A stretch of DNA of 64,000 bases from Candidimonas humi (GTDB taxonomy: Bacteria; Pseudomonadota; Gammaproteobacteria; Burkholderiales; Burkholderiaceae_B). The position numbers and the translations under genes were made by a program. The notes under the pieces are model-generated. The model did no database searches, was not told the origin of the DNA, and saw nothing but the letters and a program-made list of their open reading frames with translations. The stretch spans positions 150,246 to 214,245 of the forward strand of contig NZ_JAHTBN010000008.1 of NCBI RefSeq assembly GCF_019166065.1. Reading direction: 5' to 3'. This document shows, one piece after another, positions 26,004 to 35,279 of this stretch; positions within the stretch are counted from its first letter, which is position 1, and every line of letters starts with the position of its first letter.

Positions 26004-27521
26004 CTATAGATCGAGGCCTTTCACGTATTGTGTTGCCTTTTCGAGAATGTACTTCTTCATATGAGATTCAGCCAAGGTATTTTGCCCGCCATCCAACTCT
26101 CCTGGAATACCTTTATCGGTTGATCGCCAAGTAGGTTCCAAGCAGATAAAGTCATTTTCAGCAAGACCAATGCTCACATCAGGCTTCAGCTCACAGTTTG
26201 GCAAAGATTGTTTTTCAGGTATTACTGTCGCGCCTGGAGCATCCTCTTCAAGGCAAGCCTCCAGCAGCAATGCGATTGCCTTGTTCAGTTGCTTGTCGCC
26301 CTTTCCGGCGGTGGACTGTAATCGTCGGTATTCGTTTGCAGTTTCTTCAACGTCACGATTAGCCCCTGCATATGGGGTCGTGTCGACGCTAAGCTCTGCG
26401 AGGATTGCCTTGTAAAGCCGACTAGCACGCATTGCTGCTTTGGCATCCTCCAACTTGACAGTTGATTGCTTGAGAATAGATTTAGTCTTTTCGTCGCCAA
26501 ATGCACGTATTGCAGCCAGCGATACGTTTGGTGGCAATGGGAACAGTCGGAGATCGATCACTCGCAAGAGATGCGCCATAGCGGCTCTCCGAGCCTTCCA
26601 GTCCGCCACGTAAATTGCCTTGTTGTCGGGTTGATCAATGAACTCTGCGATAAGGTCCAGATCAATGCGGTTACGGCTTCCTTGCGTTAGGGAGGAGACC
26701 GTTGAGCGAATAGCAGAAGGCAAGTCGCCGGGCAAGATGATCCATAGTCGCGCACGGACGTGCGCCTTGAGGACAGACCAAGTCTTATCGCGCTGATTTT
26801 CAGCGTGAAGGTCAACTGCGCTGAAAAAATCTGCGATGGTTTGACTACCTCTGACAATGTCAGCGGCAACTTCGTTGTTGACGCCGAAGGCTTCAAGGCC
26901 ATCTCCAGTGAGATTACGGGTCGTCGTATCCGTGATTGCGTAAAATCGCTCTTTAGACAGCCCTAGAAACTGGTAAAAGCCTCGGCTTTGCGTATCGACC
27001 ATCGAATCGCGGCCAGTGTGCCAAGCCTCGGCGGCGATCTTGTGCGCAGAGGACTCGCGAGTGATTGGCCACAACACTAGAACTGCGCCGCGTGGATCCC
27101 GGAATGTCTCTAGCAACTCAGCAAAGGTATCGGCGACGGAATTTAAGTCCTGCGGCAAAGGGTTGTCGCGTCGCTCCACGAGGATTATTCGAGCTGTTGT
27201 TTCGTTAGGAACATGACTATCCAGGATAAACTTAGGTAAATCAGCTAGAGTTGCATCCTTGGGGAAAGAGAATAGTCTGATGTTTTGAAAATGCTTGGGA
27301 AGCGTCTTTAGAAATGTCGTTTTTCCGCTGCCAGATAGTCCAAAGAAAACTTCGAACAACCCGCCTCCGCCCGTGCGTACACGCTGAAGTAGATAGTCAA
27401 TTCGGTCTGCCGCATGTGGAACTCGCTCCACAAATTGGCTGGGGTCTAGCCCGACAGCGTGGGCGCGTTGCTCCAAGAACTCCCAGCGTTTCGGCAGTTC
27501 GAGTTTCGGAAGAGTGTTCAT
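26004..27521 (-). CDS. P-loop ATPase with a possible nuclease-like tail
   Basis: 505 residues, no recognised name. Walker A is GLSGSGKT at residues 61-68, directly after a hydrophobic strand (FEVFF); a likely Walker B strand is ARIILVERRDN near 110-120. A long helical middle follows, then a C-terminal segment with KPDVSIG (near 446) and FICLEPTWR (near 458), reminiscent of a PD-(D/E)xK core in which the Lys position is Thr. It is cytoplasmic and has no membrane helix. Start at 27521 with AAGGA in place. Downstream (358 bp) of the nuclease/SEC-C gene on the same strand. A role in defence or DNA processing is inference from this context. Confidence 0.75.
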   Translation of the reverse strand: MNTLPKLELPKRWEFLEQRAHAVGLDPSQFVERVPHAADRIDYLLQRVRTGGGGLFEVFFGLSGSGKTTFLKTLPKHFQNIRLFSFPKDATLADLPKFILDSHVPNETTARIILVERRDNPLPQDLNSVADTFAELLETFRDPRGAVLVLWPITRESSAHKIAAEAWHTGRDSMVDTQSRGFYQFLGLSKERFYAITDTTTRNLTGDGLEAFGVNNEVAADIVRGSQTIADFFSAVDLHAENQRDKTWSVLKAHVRARLWIILPGDLPSAIRSTVSSLTQGSRNRIDLDLIAEFIDQPDNKAIYVADWKARRAAMAHLLRVIDLRLFPLPPNVSLAAIRAFGDEKTKSILKQSTVKLEDAKAAMRASRLYKAILAELSVDTTPYAGANRDVEETANEYRRLQSTAGKGDKQLNKAIALLLEACLEEDAPGATVIPEKQSLPNCELKPDVSIGLAENDFICLEPTWRSTDKGIPGELDGGQNTLAESHMKKYILEKATQYVKGLDL

Positions 27522-27667
27522 GCCATCCTTATCAAAAATGTAAACCTACGTGCTCACCTGAGCGCCTAGATGATTTGGTCGATTTCCCAACGTTCCCCAT
27601 CGATTCACTGGGTTAAAAATGCAACTGCATAGCAGGGCCTCGGTGAATTTCTGCTTCCAGCCTCCAC

Positions 27668-27778
27668 CGGACATTGAAATCTGCAAACAGAACTTCCGCT
27701 TTGGGTCGAGGTTCTGCCTTCTCGAACCAGCATCAATCGGCCAGGAGCGGAAGTTCGCTTGGGTGATTTCAATGTCCG
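27668..27778. repeat. 111-bp symmetric interrupted palindrome
   Basis: Outer arms CGGACATTGAAATC (27668-27681) and their exact complement (27765-27778), an 8-base unpaired step on each side, then inner arms GAACTTCCGCT (27690-27700) with exact complement (27746-27756) and a 45-base centre. It lies in the 358-bp gap between the ATPase and the nuclease/SEC-C gene, which otherwise holds nothing recognisable. It may be a structured RNA, a bidirectional terminator or a mobile repeat unit. Confidence 0.8.
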
Positions 27779-27879
27779 ATTAAGGCTGGTGACGGTCGTT
27801 GATCAGCAGTGGTTGAACATGCGCAAGGCCTGCAAGAGACATTCGTCGCGACTGGTTTCTGGACTGCTCCGGCGCGCTC

Positions 27880-30213
27880 TTAACGGCCATGACACCTTTT
27901 GAACTTAGCGCCACTGCCGCATGGACAGAGATCATTTCGTCCCGGTTTTCTGGTCTTCCTAAGAAAGGACACGTTTTCCGGTTGCTTGAGATTCACTGCC
28001 CGCGTTGGGTGAACCATTCGGGCAGCGTCTTCGTAGATGGAAGCGTTTTCTTGCGTTCGCTCTGTTGGTATATGAACTGCGAACGATTGTGCCCGGCGAT
28101 AGGTTCCATCGGAACCAATCTCTGCAACAACGCCGACCACGTTAGAAGCCTTAACGGCTAACGAAGCTGCACTGGCTTTCTCATTTACCTTTTTCCAGTC
28201 AATTTGCTGGCCGTGTTGTTGTAGCCAGACAAAGAGCGGCTCTCCGTCCCCACCCAGAACAAAGTAACGGGCGGGATGTTGATTCAAGGTTTGGCGAAGG
28301 TCAGTGAGCATCTTGGCCAGATTTTTCCGGCCTTCTTCTCCTAGGTCACGAATATGGCTTTCCGCCGAAAGCCAACCTTGTACTCGGGTTGCGTCAAGAG
28401 CATCAAGCAGCTTTAGCACCTCTTTAGGGAAGTGTTGGGCCGGAAACGGCCTGGCCTCCCAGTCTTCACCCTCGAAGCTCTTATCAACGATGTCGCTCAT
28501 GCCGTCCCAGATAAGCATGCTCACCTTGCCGTCCTGCAGTTGCTTGGCGATGTCCTGATCGAATCGGTTCTTCTTCAGGTACGCGCCCAGGTGGTCGAAC
28601 TCATCAAAGAGATGAGCCCGGCGCATCCCTGCCACGGCCTGTCGCACCTCCATGTAGTGGGCGAACTCGCCGGGTGTGGGTAGAAGACGCTTGAGCACAA
28701 ATAGCTCGTCGATGGACAGCGAAATGAAGGCATGCCTTCCAAGCAGCGGCTCAACTTGCGGCAGTTCCTTACAGTATGTGGAAAAGGGCGAGAACGACTC
28801 GACCGTCAGCCCGATCGGTACCATCACGCGATAGTCGGAGCGGCGAACACGCCCGCACTCTTCGTATTTTCCGTCCTCCAAGTGGTAGAGCAGCACTTCA
28901 TCGGCCGAATTCAGATAATTGAAGAAGCGCTCGCATTGCTTGTAGGCTTTGAGTACCAAGTCCTGAACGGACTGGGCGTGGCGGCCGAAATCAAGTGCTG
29001 GCGATGCGATGGTCGCAGCCGCGCCTGCCTTAGCTTCAACTAGGAACAATACGTCGTCGACCAGGATGAGCGTGTCGTTTTCGGACCACTGCTTGCTGGC
29101 AGGGTCTTTGTAATAGATTTCTTGAAAAACCGTGGCTCCAGGAAGCTGGGCAGCCAGAATGTCGGCGAAGGCAGCTTCGCTCATCCTCTTCTGCCGATCC
29201 TCAAAAGTTTTCTTGTAGTCCGGCTTTCGCTGCAGGAGATTGTAGAGAAGCGCACGATACCCAGCGTCGCGGGTGAAGCACGGGTCGATGGCGTAATAGT
29301 CCGCTCCAAGTTGAATCAGGGGCTTCTTCCTGGCAGGCAATGTCCGGTAGGGTGTCCCCGCAAAATCGCCCGCTGCGAAAAATTCGGTTTCTTCTCCGCG
29401 CTGGTAAGCTAAATCCGCTAGCAACGCCGGTGGTAGCGTAGTGTGTCGACTCACGTTGGCGATGCCGCCCCGAAACATGTCATCCATCGCCCGTCCGGCG
29501 GCTTTCGACTGTTCCGCATTGGCCGCAATCCATGCCTCCATGACGTCTTCCAGAGGTATGTCCTGTGCCGCAGCGAAGGCCTGTGCCGCCTCAAACTGCT
29601 TACTCATCTCCATGATAGCGTCGGAATGCCCAGAACGAGTGGCGTCGGCCATGGCCTGGAAGCCTTCCGCGATCTCGGCGGCACCAACACCGTAAACTTC
29701 TTTCAATACATCATTGTGAGGTGCCAAAACGTAGCTGTAGAACTCACCTTCCAAGACTTGGTAGCGGTTTCCGCGTAGTATGACCCAGTTCGATTTCGCG
29801 CGGAATTCAATGTCGGCGGTGTCAGGGCCAAAGACGCCGTCCTTGGTATCTGCGGACGTGATCACAGCAAAGAACATAGCCTGCTCTCGCAGTTTGCAGC
29901 TAAGTTCAAACAGATCGGCGCATTGGGCTTCGTCGAATGTCACGTCCGCAGGGGCATCGTCTGACGCGAGCACCGCGTGTACGTACTCCAGCAGGAATTG
30001 GTTTTCGTTGATCAAGTCATTTGAGCCGACCGCTTCGCGTTGCTCCTCCTCGGCGCTTTGGTCTACCATCGCTTTCATCATATGTTGGGCGTAGATGTAG
30101 CCGAGCAGATCATGTGGGGGCATCGCGACGATAAGCTCTCGCATCCGAGTTGCTGTAGCCTCCATGTCTTTCAACAAGGAAGCAGCTACCTCTTTTCTTT
30201 TTTTGTCGTCCAT
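27880..30213 (-). CDS. PD-(D/E)XK-like nuclease protein with C-terminal SEC-C motif
   Basis: 777 residues, name unknown. A helical N-terminal third (1-280) is followed by a nuclease-like core: FQEIYY near 365, then END...TLILVDDVLFLVEAKAG, in which Asp380, Glu393 and Lys395 fit the PD...(D/E)xK metal site of restriction-type enzymes. The C-terminus ends NDLCPCGSGAKFKRCHG, an intact SEC-C zinc motif as in SecA and many standalone proteins, suggesting protein or nucleic-acid contact. No signal peptide or membrane helix. Moderate GC content, unlike the core genes around it. Together with the ATPase downstream it forms a plausible defence pair. Confidence 0.78.
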   Translation of the reverse strand: MDDKKRKEVAASLLKDMEATATRMRELIVAMPPHDLLGYIYAQHMMKAMVDQSAEEEQREAVGSNDLINENQFLLEYVHAVLASDDAPADVTFDEAQCADLFELSCKLREQAMFFAVITSADTKDGVFGPDTADIEFRAKSNWVILRGNRYQVLEGEFYSYVLAPHNDVLKEVYGVGAAEIAEGFQAMADATRSGHSDAIMEMSKQFEAAQAFAAAQDIPLEDVMEAWIAANAEQSKAAGRAMDDMFRGGIANVSRHTTLPPALLADLAYQRGEETEFFAAGDFAGTPYRTLPARKKPLIQLGADYYAIDPCFTRDAGYRALLYNLLQRKPDYKKTFEDRQKRMSEAAFADILAAQLPGATVFQEIYYKDPASKQWSENDTLILVDDVLFLVEAKAGAAATIASPALDFGRHAQSVQDLVLKAYKQCERFFNYLNSADEVLLYHLEDGKYEECGRVRRSDYRVMVPIGLTVESFSPFSTYCKELPQVEPLLGRHAFISLSIDELFVLKRLLPTPGEFAHYMEVRQAVAGMRRAHLFDEFDHLGAYLKKNRFDQDIAKQLQDGKVSMLIWDGMSDIVDKSFEGEDWEARPFPAQHFPKEVLKLLDALDATRVQGWLSAESHIRDLGEEGRKNLAKMLTDLRQTLNQHPARYFVLGGDGEPLFVWLQQHGQQIDWKKVNEKASAASLAVKASNVVGVVAEIGSDGTYRRAQSFAVHIPTERTQENASIYEDAARMVHPTRAVNLKQPENVSFLRKTRKPGRNDLCPCGSGAKFKRCHGR

Positions 30214-30786
30214 AAATACTTATGCCTGATATTTCCGAATCTGCGAGTCCGCCGAGAGGAGCAACAGCCGGGAGAAAACAAACGCCCCACTTGTTCGTAA
30301 AGTCGTAGTTAGCCCAGCAAGCGCCGACGCATAGACTTTCAGGGATTGAGATCTCTCGTATCCAGAGCCTTTAGTGCGAACGACCGCTCCTGGCCGATAG
30401 CGGACATCATAAAGCCTCACCCAAGGTTTTGTTACATTCGGCATATGTGCCCTTCTCCTGAACCCCTGTCACCCGCCATGCAGGCTTCAAACATACACAG
30501 CGCCGACGTCAGCACATTGGGTTATCTCGCCCTACGCCTACCCGTGCAGCATGACGTAGCAGTCGAGGTTGACCTTCAGACTACCAAGCTAGCCAATCGC
30601 CACCTTGCTGCTTTCAGCCGCAAGTAACAGCCCGCTATTCTTGGCAGCTCATTCCCACGGCAAGCATACTCATTACAATGTCCCTTCTACGAGCGCATGC
30701 CTTACGCTCATGAAAACAGCAATTTCGGTACTACCCGGAGTTTGCCGCAACCTCCCCCACGCAAGAACACAATCTATTCATTTTTA
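30214..30786. other. Spacer between the island and mutS
   Basis: 573 bp with no convincing gene. It contains the divergent promoters of the nuclease/SEC-C gene and mutS. Around 30390-30410 is another GATAGCGGACAT-type intergenic repeat fragment like the one at the left edge of the island. A 74-codon minus-strand frame at 30220-30444 runs through this repeat and is rejected. Confidence 0.4.
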
Positions 30787-33447
30787 ATGGAAAAACAAGA
30801 TCTAAGCGCACACACCCCCATGATGCAGCAATACTTAAAGCTGAAGGCTCAAGCCAGCTCGTATCTGCTGTTCTATCGCATGGGCGATTTCTATGAGATG
30901 TTCTACGACGATGCGCAGCGTGGGGCGAAGCTGCTGAATCTGACGCTGACCAAGCGCGGCTCGTCCAATGGCGCGCCCATACCCATGGCGGGGGTGCCGG
31001 TGCACGCCATGGAGCAATACCTGGCGCGGCTGGTGGCGCTGGGGGAATCGGTGGCGATTTGCGAGCAGATCGGCGATCCGGCGGCCAGCAAGGGGCCGGT
31101 GGAACGCAAGATCGTGCGCATCGTGACGCCGGGCACGCTGACGGACGAAGCGCTGCTGCCGGCCAAGGCCGACCGGATGATCGCCGCGGTGCACGTGGCG
31201 CGGCACAACAAGGCGCTGCGGGCGGGGCTGGCGTGGATGAATCTGGCCAATGGCGAGTTCAAGGCGACCGAATGCGCGGCGGACATGCTGGATTCGGAAT
31301 TGCACCGCGTCGCGCCGGCGGAGCTGGTGTGCGGCGAAAGCCAGCGCACGTCCGCGGTGGGCGACACGGACGGGATGGCGATCAGCACGATTCCCGATTG
31401 GCATTTCGAGCTGGACGGCGCGCGCCAGGCGCTGCAGCAGCATTTCGGCGTGGACACGCTCGACGGCTTCGATCTGGCGGGCATGCCGCTGGCGACGAGC
31501 GCAGCCGGGGCTTTGCTGCGTTATGTAAGCCGCACGCAGTCGCAGACTTTGTCGCATGTGCAGTCCATCAGTGCGGATCGCGCCGGGGCGTATGTGGTGC
31601 TGGATCCGGTCACGCGCAAGAACCTGGAATTGACCGAGACGCTGAGCGGCGAGGAAAGCCCGACGCTGCTGTCCACTCTGGATCACTGCGAAACGCCGAT
31701 GGGCAGCCGGCTGCTGCGCCGCTGGCTGCACAATCCGCTGCGCGACAACGAAGCGGTGCAGCAGCGGCAAGAGGCGATCCGCGCGCTGCTGGCGGCGCCG
31801 GGGCCGGACGCGGGGCTGGACGCAGCCCCGCCGCTGGACGCGCTGCGCAGGCAGCTCAATCGTTATCCCGATATCGAGCGTATCGCGACGCGCGTGGCGC
31901 TGCGCTCTGTGCGTCCGCGCGAGCTGGCCAGCCTGCGCGACGCGCTGGGCGATCTGCCTTCGCTGGCGAAGGCGGTGCGCGATGCTTTCGCCCCGGTCGG
32001 CAAGCTGCAGCAGTTCTCCGCGCAGATGGAGCTGACTCCGGCGCTGCATACGCTGCTGCAGCGGGCGATCGCGCCCGAGCCCGCGCTGCTGGTGCGCGAC
32101 GGCGGCGTGCTTGCGCCGGGCTATGACGCGGAACTCGACGAGCTGCGCCGGCTGGCGAGCGATAACGGCGAATTCCTGGTCGAGCTCGAGGCGCGCGAAC
32201 GCGCCCGCACGGGCATCGGCAATCTGCGCGTGGAATTCAATCGTGTGCATGGCTTCTATATAGAGGTATCGCGCGGCCAGGCCGACAAGGTGCCGGACGA
32301 TTACCGCCGCCGCCAGACGCTGAAGAATGCCGAGCGCTACATTACGCCCGAGCTCAAGAGCTGGGAAGACAAGGTGCTGTCGGCCAAGGACCGCAGCCTG
32401 GCGCGGGAAAAGGGGCTGTTCGAAGAGCTGCTGGACCAGTTGGCGCCTTCGGTGCCGGCGCTTTCGCAATGCGCGGCGGCGCTGGCCGAGCTGGACGTGC
32501 TGGCGGCGCTGGCCGAACATGCGCGGCAGAACGAATGGGCCGCGCCCGAGCTGTGCGAGGCCAGCGAGATTGTCATCGAGGCCGGCCGCCATCCGGTGGT
32601 GGAACACAGCATCGAACGCTTCACGCCAAACGACTGCGAGCTGGGGCCGCAGCGGCGCATGCTGCTGATCACCGGGCCGAACATGGGCGGCAAGTCCACT
32701 TATATGCGGCAGGTGGCGCTGATCGTGCTGCTGGCGCGCACGGGCAGTTTCGTGCCCGCGGCCAGCGCGCGCATCGGCCAGATCGACCGCATTTTCACCC
32801 GCATCGGCGCGGCCGACGACCTGGCGGGGGGCCGCTCCACCTTCATGATGGAGATGACAGAGGCGGCCGCCATCCTGGCCGCCAGCACGCCGCAGAGCCT
32901 GGTGCTGATGGACGAGATCGGGCGCGGCACGTCGACCTATGACGGCCTGGCCCTGGCCTGGTCGATCGCCCACCGCCTGCTGACCCACAACCAGGCGCTG
33001 ACGCTGTTCGCCACGCATTATTTCGAGATCACGCGCCTGCCGGGCGAAGCCCAGTGCGCGGCGAACATACACCTGGCCGCGGCGGAATCGCCCTCGGGCA
33101 TCGTGTTCCTGCACCAAGTGCAGCCTGGGCCGGCCAGCCGCAGCTACGGGATCCAGGTGGCGCAGCGCGCCGGCATCCCGCCCGCCGTGATACGCCGCGC
33201 CAGCCAGGAATTGAGCCGGCTGGAGGCGCGAGGCGCGCCGACGCCGCAACTGGACTTGTTCGCCGCGGCAGCAACGCGGGCGCAAGGCGATGAGCCGGCC
33301 GCGAACGATGCAAGGCCCGATCAAGAGCCTGAACACGAGCAGGCCGCCGATGCGCTCAGGGCCGAACTGGCCGCCATCGACCCCGACCAGCTCACGCCCC
33401 GCGAGGCGCTGGACGCGCTCTACCGCCTGCGCAATGCCTATCTTTGA
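30787..33447 (+). CDS. mutS: DNA mismatch repair protein MutS
   Basis: Mismatch-recognition ATPase of 886 residues, normal size. The N-terminal mismatch-binding motif is intact ([15 protein letters not shown], with the Phe-x-Glu wedge near residue 37). The C-terminal ATPase has Walker [14 protein letters not shown], Walker B-like [16 protein letters not shown] and the FATHYFEIT motif. The start at 30787 is where homologous sequence begins; no strong ribosome binding site is visible there, and an in-frame ATG at 30697 would add 30 non-conserved residues. It flanks the accessory island. Confidence 0.96.
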   Translation: MEKQDLSAHTPMMQQYLKLKAQASSYLLFYRMGDFYEMFYDDAQRGAKLLNLTLTKRGSSNGAPIPMAGVPVHAMEQYLARLVALGESVAICEQIGDPAASKGPVERKIVRIVTPGTLTDEALLPAKADRMIAAVHVARHNKALRAGLAWMNLANGEFKATECAADMLDSELHRVAPAELVCGESQRTSAVGDTDGMAISTIPDWHFELDGARQALQQHFGVDTLDGFDLAGMPLATSAAGALLRYVSRTQSQTLSHVQSISADRAGAYVVLDPVTRKNLELTETLSGEESPTLLSTLDHCETPMGSRLLRRWLHNPLRDNEAVQQRQEAIRALLAAPGPDAGLDAAPPLDALRRQLNRYPDIERIATRVALRSVRPRELASLRDALGDLPSLAKAVRDAFAPVGKLQQFSAQMELTPALHTLLQRAIAPEPALLVRDGGVLAPGYDAELDELRRLASDNGEFLVELEARERARTGIGNLRVEFNRVHGFYIEVSRGQADKVPDDYRRRQTLKNAERYITPELKSWEDKVLSAKDRSLAREKGLFEELLDQLAPSVPALSQCAAALAELDVLAALAEHARQNEWAAPELCEASEIVIEAGRHPVVEHSIERFTPNDCELGPQRRMLLITGPNMGGKSTYMRQVALIVLLARTGSFVPAASARIGQIDRIFTRIGAADDLAGGRSTFMMEMTEAAAILAASTPQSLVLMDEIGRGTSTYDGLALAWSIAHRLLTHNQALTLFATHYFEITRLPGEAQCAANIHLAAAESPSGIVFLHQVQPGPASRSYGIQVAQRAGIPPAVIRRASQELSRLEARGAPTPQLDLFAAAATRAQGDEPAANDARPDQEPEHEQAADALRAELAAIDPDQLTPREALDALYRLRNAYL

Positions 33448-33515
33448 CGGGGAAGCACAATCGTGAGGGCAAAACCTGTTATGGCGCCTATTACGGCCGC
33501 CTGCTCGTTTCGCCC

Positions 33516-33551
33516 GCCTTGCCGCATGCCAGCCTGTGCCTGCGGCAAGGC
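33516..33551 (+). terminator. Stem-loop after mutS
   Basis: GCCTTGCCGCA at 33516-33526 pairs exactly with 33541-33551 around a 14-base loop, followed by TTCCTT. It lies between mutS and the cupin gene and could end the mutS transcript. Confidence 0.45.
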
Positions 33552-33589
33552 TTCCTTGAACCCATGACGTTCAATAGCGTTTCCCATTC

Positions 33590-34774
33590 ATGAACATCGA
33601 TCGCCCCCTCGCCCTGCTGGGCGGGCTTACGCCGCAAGCCTTCATGCGGCGCTACTGGCAGCGCCGCCCTCTGTTGATCCGGCAGGCCATTGCCGGCTTC
33701 CAGCCGGGCCCGTCGATCGCGGACATACGCGAGCTGGTTCGCCGCGACGAGGTAGAGTCGCGCCTGGTGTGGCAGGATGCCGCGGGCTGGCACATGAAGC
33801 ACGGCCCCTTCGCCAGGCTGCCGGCGATGCGCCGCCCCGGCTGGACGGTGCTGGCCCAAAGCGTGGACCTGCATGACGATGCCACGGCCGAGCTGATGCA
33901 GCGGTTCCGCTTTATCTCGGACGCGCGGCTGGACGATGCGATGATCAGCATCGCCTCGGAAGGCGGCGGCGTGGGCCCGCACTTCGACAGCTATGACGTG
34001 TTCCTGCTGCAGGCGGAAGGCCGCCGGCGCTGGCGCATCGGCAGCCAGAAGGATCTGAGCCTGGTTCCCGGGCTGCCGCTGAAGGTCCTGCGCGACTTCC
34101 GCCCCGAGGAAGAATATGTGCTGGAACCGGGCGACATGCTGTATTTGCCTCCGCACATCGCGCACGAAGGGGTGGCGCTGGACGCGTGCATGACGATATC
34201 TATCGGTTTTCGCGCCCCTACCCTGGCCGTGCTGGCCCGCGGCATGCTGGAGGCAGCCGGGGACCAGATCATGGCCCGCGCAGGCGGCGACGGCGGCCTG
34301 TACGGCAACCCGCCGCTGCCCGGGCCGGATCTGGGCGGCCGTTTCCGCGACGCGGGCACGGCCGCCACGACCAGCCCTGCCCGCCTGCCCGACACGCTGC
34401 TGCGCGCCGCCTGCGAAGCCGTCCAGCGCGTACGCCTGGACGAAGCGCTGGCGGCACGCTACCTGGGCATGTGGCTGAGCGAGCCGCCGCAGGCGGCCTG
34501 CTTCGAACCGCCGGACAAACCGGTGGAACTCGGGCCCGCCCTGCCCGCCACCGGCCGCCTGGAACTGGACCGCTGCACGCGCCTGCTGTATCGCGGCAGC
34601 AACATGTATATCAATGGCGAACTCGCACCGCTGCCGGCCAGCGCACCGCTGCGGCGCCTGGCCGACGAGCGCCGCCTGCCCCTGACCCCGGCCCGCCTGC
34701 GCGCCCTGGGACCGGAACGGCGCGAAATGCTGAACGAATGGCTGAGCGAAGGCTGGCTGCACTACAAGGCCTAG
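33590..34774 (+). CDS. roxA: Cupin (JmjC-type) ribosomal protein hydroxylase, RoxA/YcfD-like
   Basis: 394-residue 2-oxoglutarate/Fe(II) oxygenase; the E. coli homologue YcfD hydroxylates an arginine of ribosomal protein L16. The family opening LLGGLTPQAFMRRYWQRRPLLIRQA is clear. The iron triad is in GVGPHFDSYDVFLLQ (His-x-Asp, near residues 128-130) and LYLPPHIAHEGVAL (His near 190). The C-terminal winged-helix domain typical of YcfD follows (about 260-390). Single gene after mutS. Confidence 0.88.
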   Translation: MNIDRPLALLGGLTPQAFMRRYWQRRPLLIRQAIAGFQPGPSIADIRELVRRDEVESRLVWQDAAGWHMKHGPFARLPAMRRPGWTVLAQSVDLHDDATAELMQRFRFISDARLDDAMISIASEGGGVGPHFDSYDVFLLQAEGRRRWRIGSQKDLSLVPGLPLKVLRDFRPEEEYVLEPGDMLYLPPHIAHEGVALDACMTISIGFRAPTLAVLARGMLEAAGDQIMARAGGDGGLYGNPPLPGPDLGGRFRDAGTAATTSPARLPDTLLRAACEAVQRVRLDEALAARYLGMWLSEPPQAACFEPPDKPVELGPALPATGRLELDRCTRLLYRGSNMYINGELAPLPASAPLRRLADERRLPLTPARLRALGPERREMLNEWLSEGWLHYKA

Positions 34775-35279
34775 GACGACTGGCACTTATTTAATTAAGG
34801 TATTCGGGCCGCGGATAGTGGCGTAAGCGCATGAATTAGAAGAAGGAGGCTGACCCAAGAATTGACAGGATGGTTGTTGCCACACACCCAACCCACCTTT
34901 CCGAAGGCCAGACTCCATGGATCGTAAGGCATCCGCAACAATTGAGAAACCGTCTCCGCGGGCGTACGCGGAAAACGAAGGCGGTGGACTGACTTTTTCA
35001 ATATTCTGGCCAGCCTCCAGCTTCTGGCCATGACCCAGGCCCATTAGCCAGCACATCGCGAGAGGCTATATCCGCCGACGGCGCCCGCCATGGCGCCAGC
35101 ACAGCCGCGCTTCGCGCCTCAATGGGCAGACTCGCGCGGCCGCCCATCGGCCCAGCAGGCCATATAGCCCACGCGGAATAAACTTATACGCGCATAAGGA
35201 AATAAGCATCGCGTCGTTCGCATGAACGCCCCGGCTCCCTAGAATTAGGGCTACCCCTGATTCTCTATGCGAGCGACCG
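34775..35279. promoter_or_regulatory. Spacer upstream of the sulfite reductase operon
   Basis: 505 bp without a gene. Just before cysJ, from about 35178 to 35210, lies an AT-rich stretch with ATAAACTTATACGCGC and CATAAGGAAATAAGC. Such ATAAG-rich half-sites occur in CysB-type activator sites upstream of cys promoters, so CysB-like control is plausible. The rest holds nothing recognisable. Confidence 0.4.

Noticed and set aside
30220..30444. 74-codon minus-strand ORF upstream of the nuclease/SEC-C gene
   Set aside because: Overlaps repeat-like sequence with the GCGGAC motif and has no supporting features.
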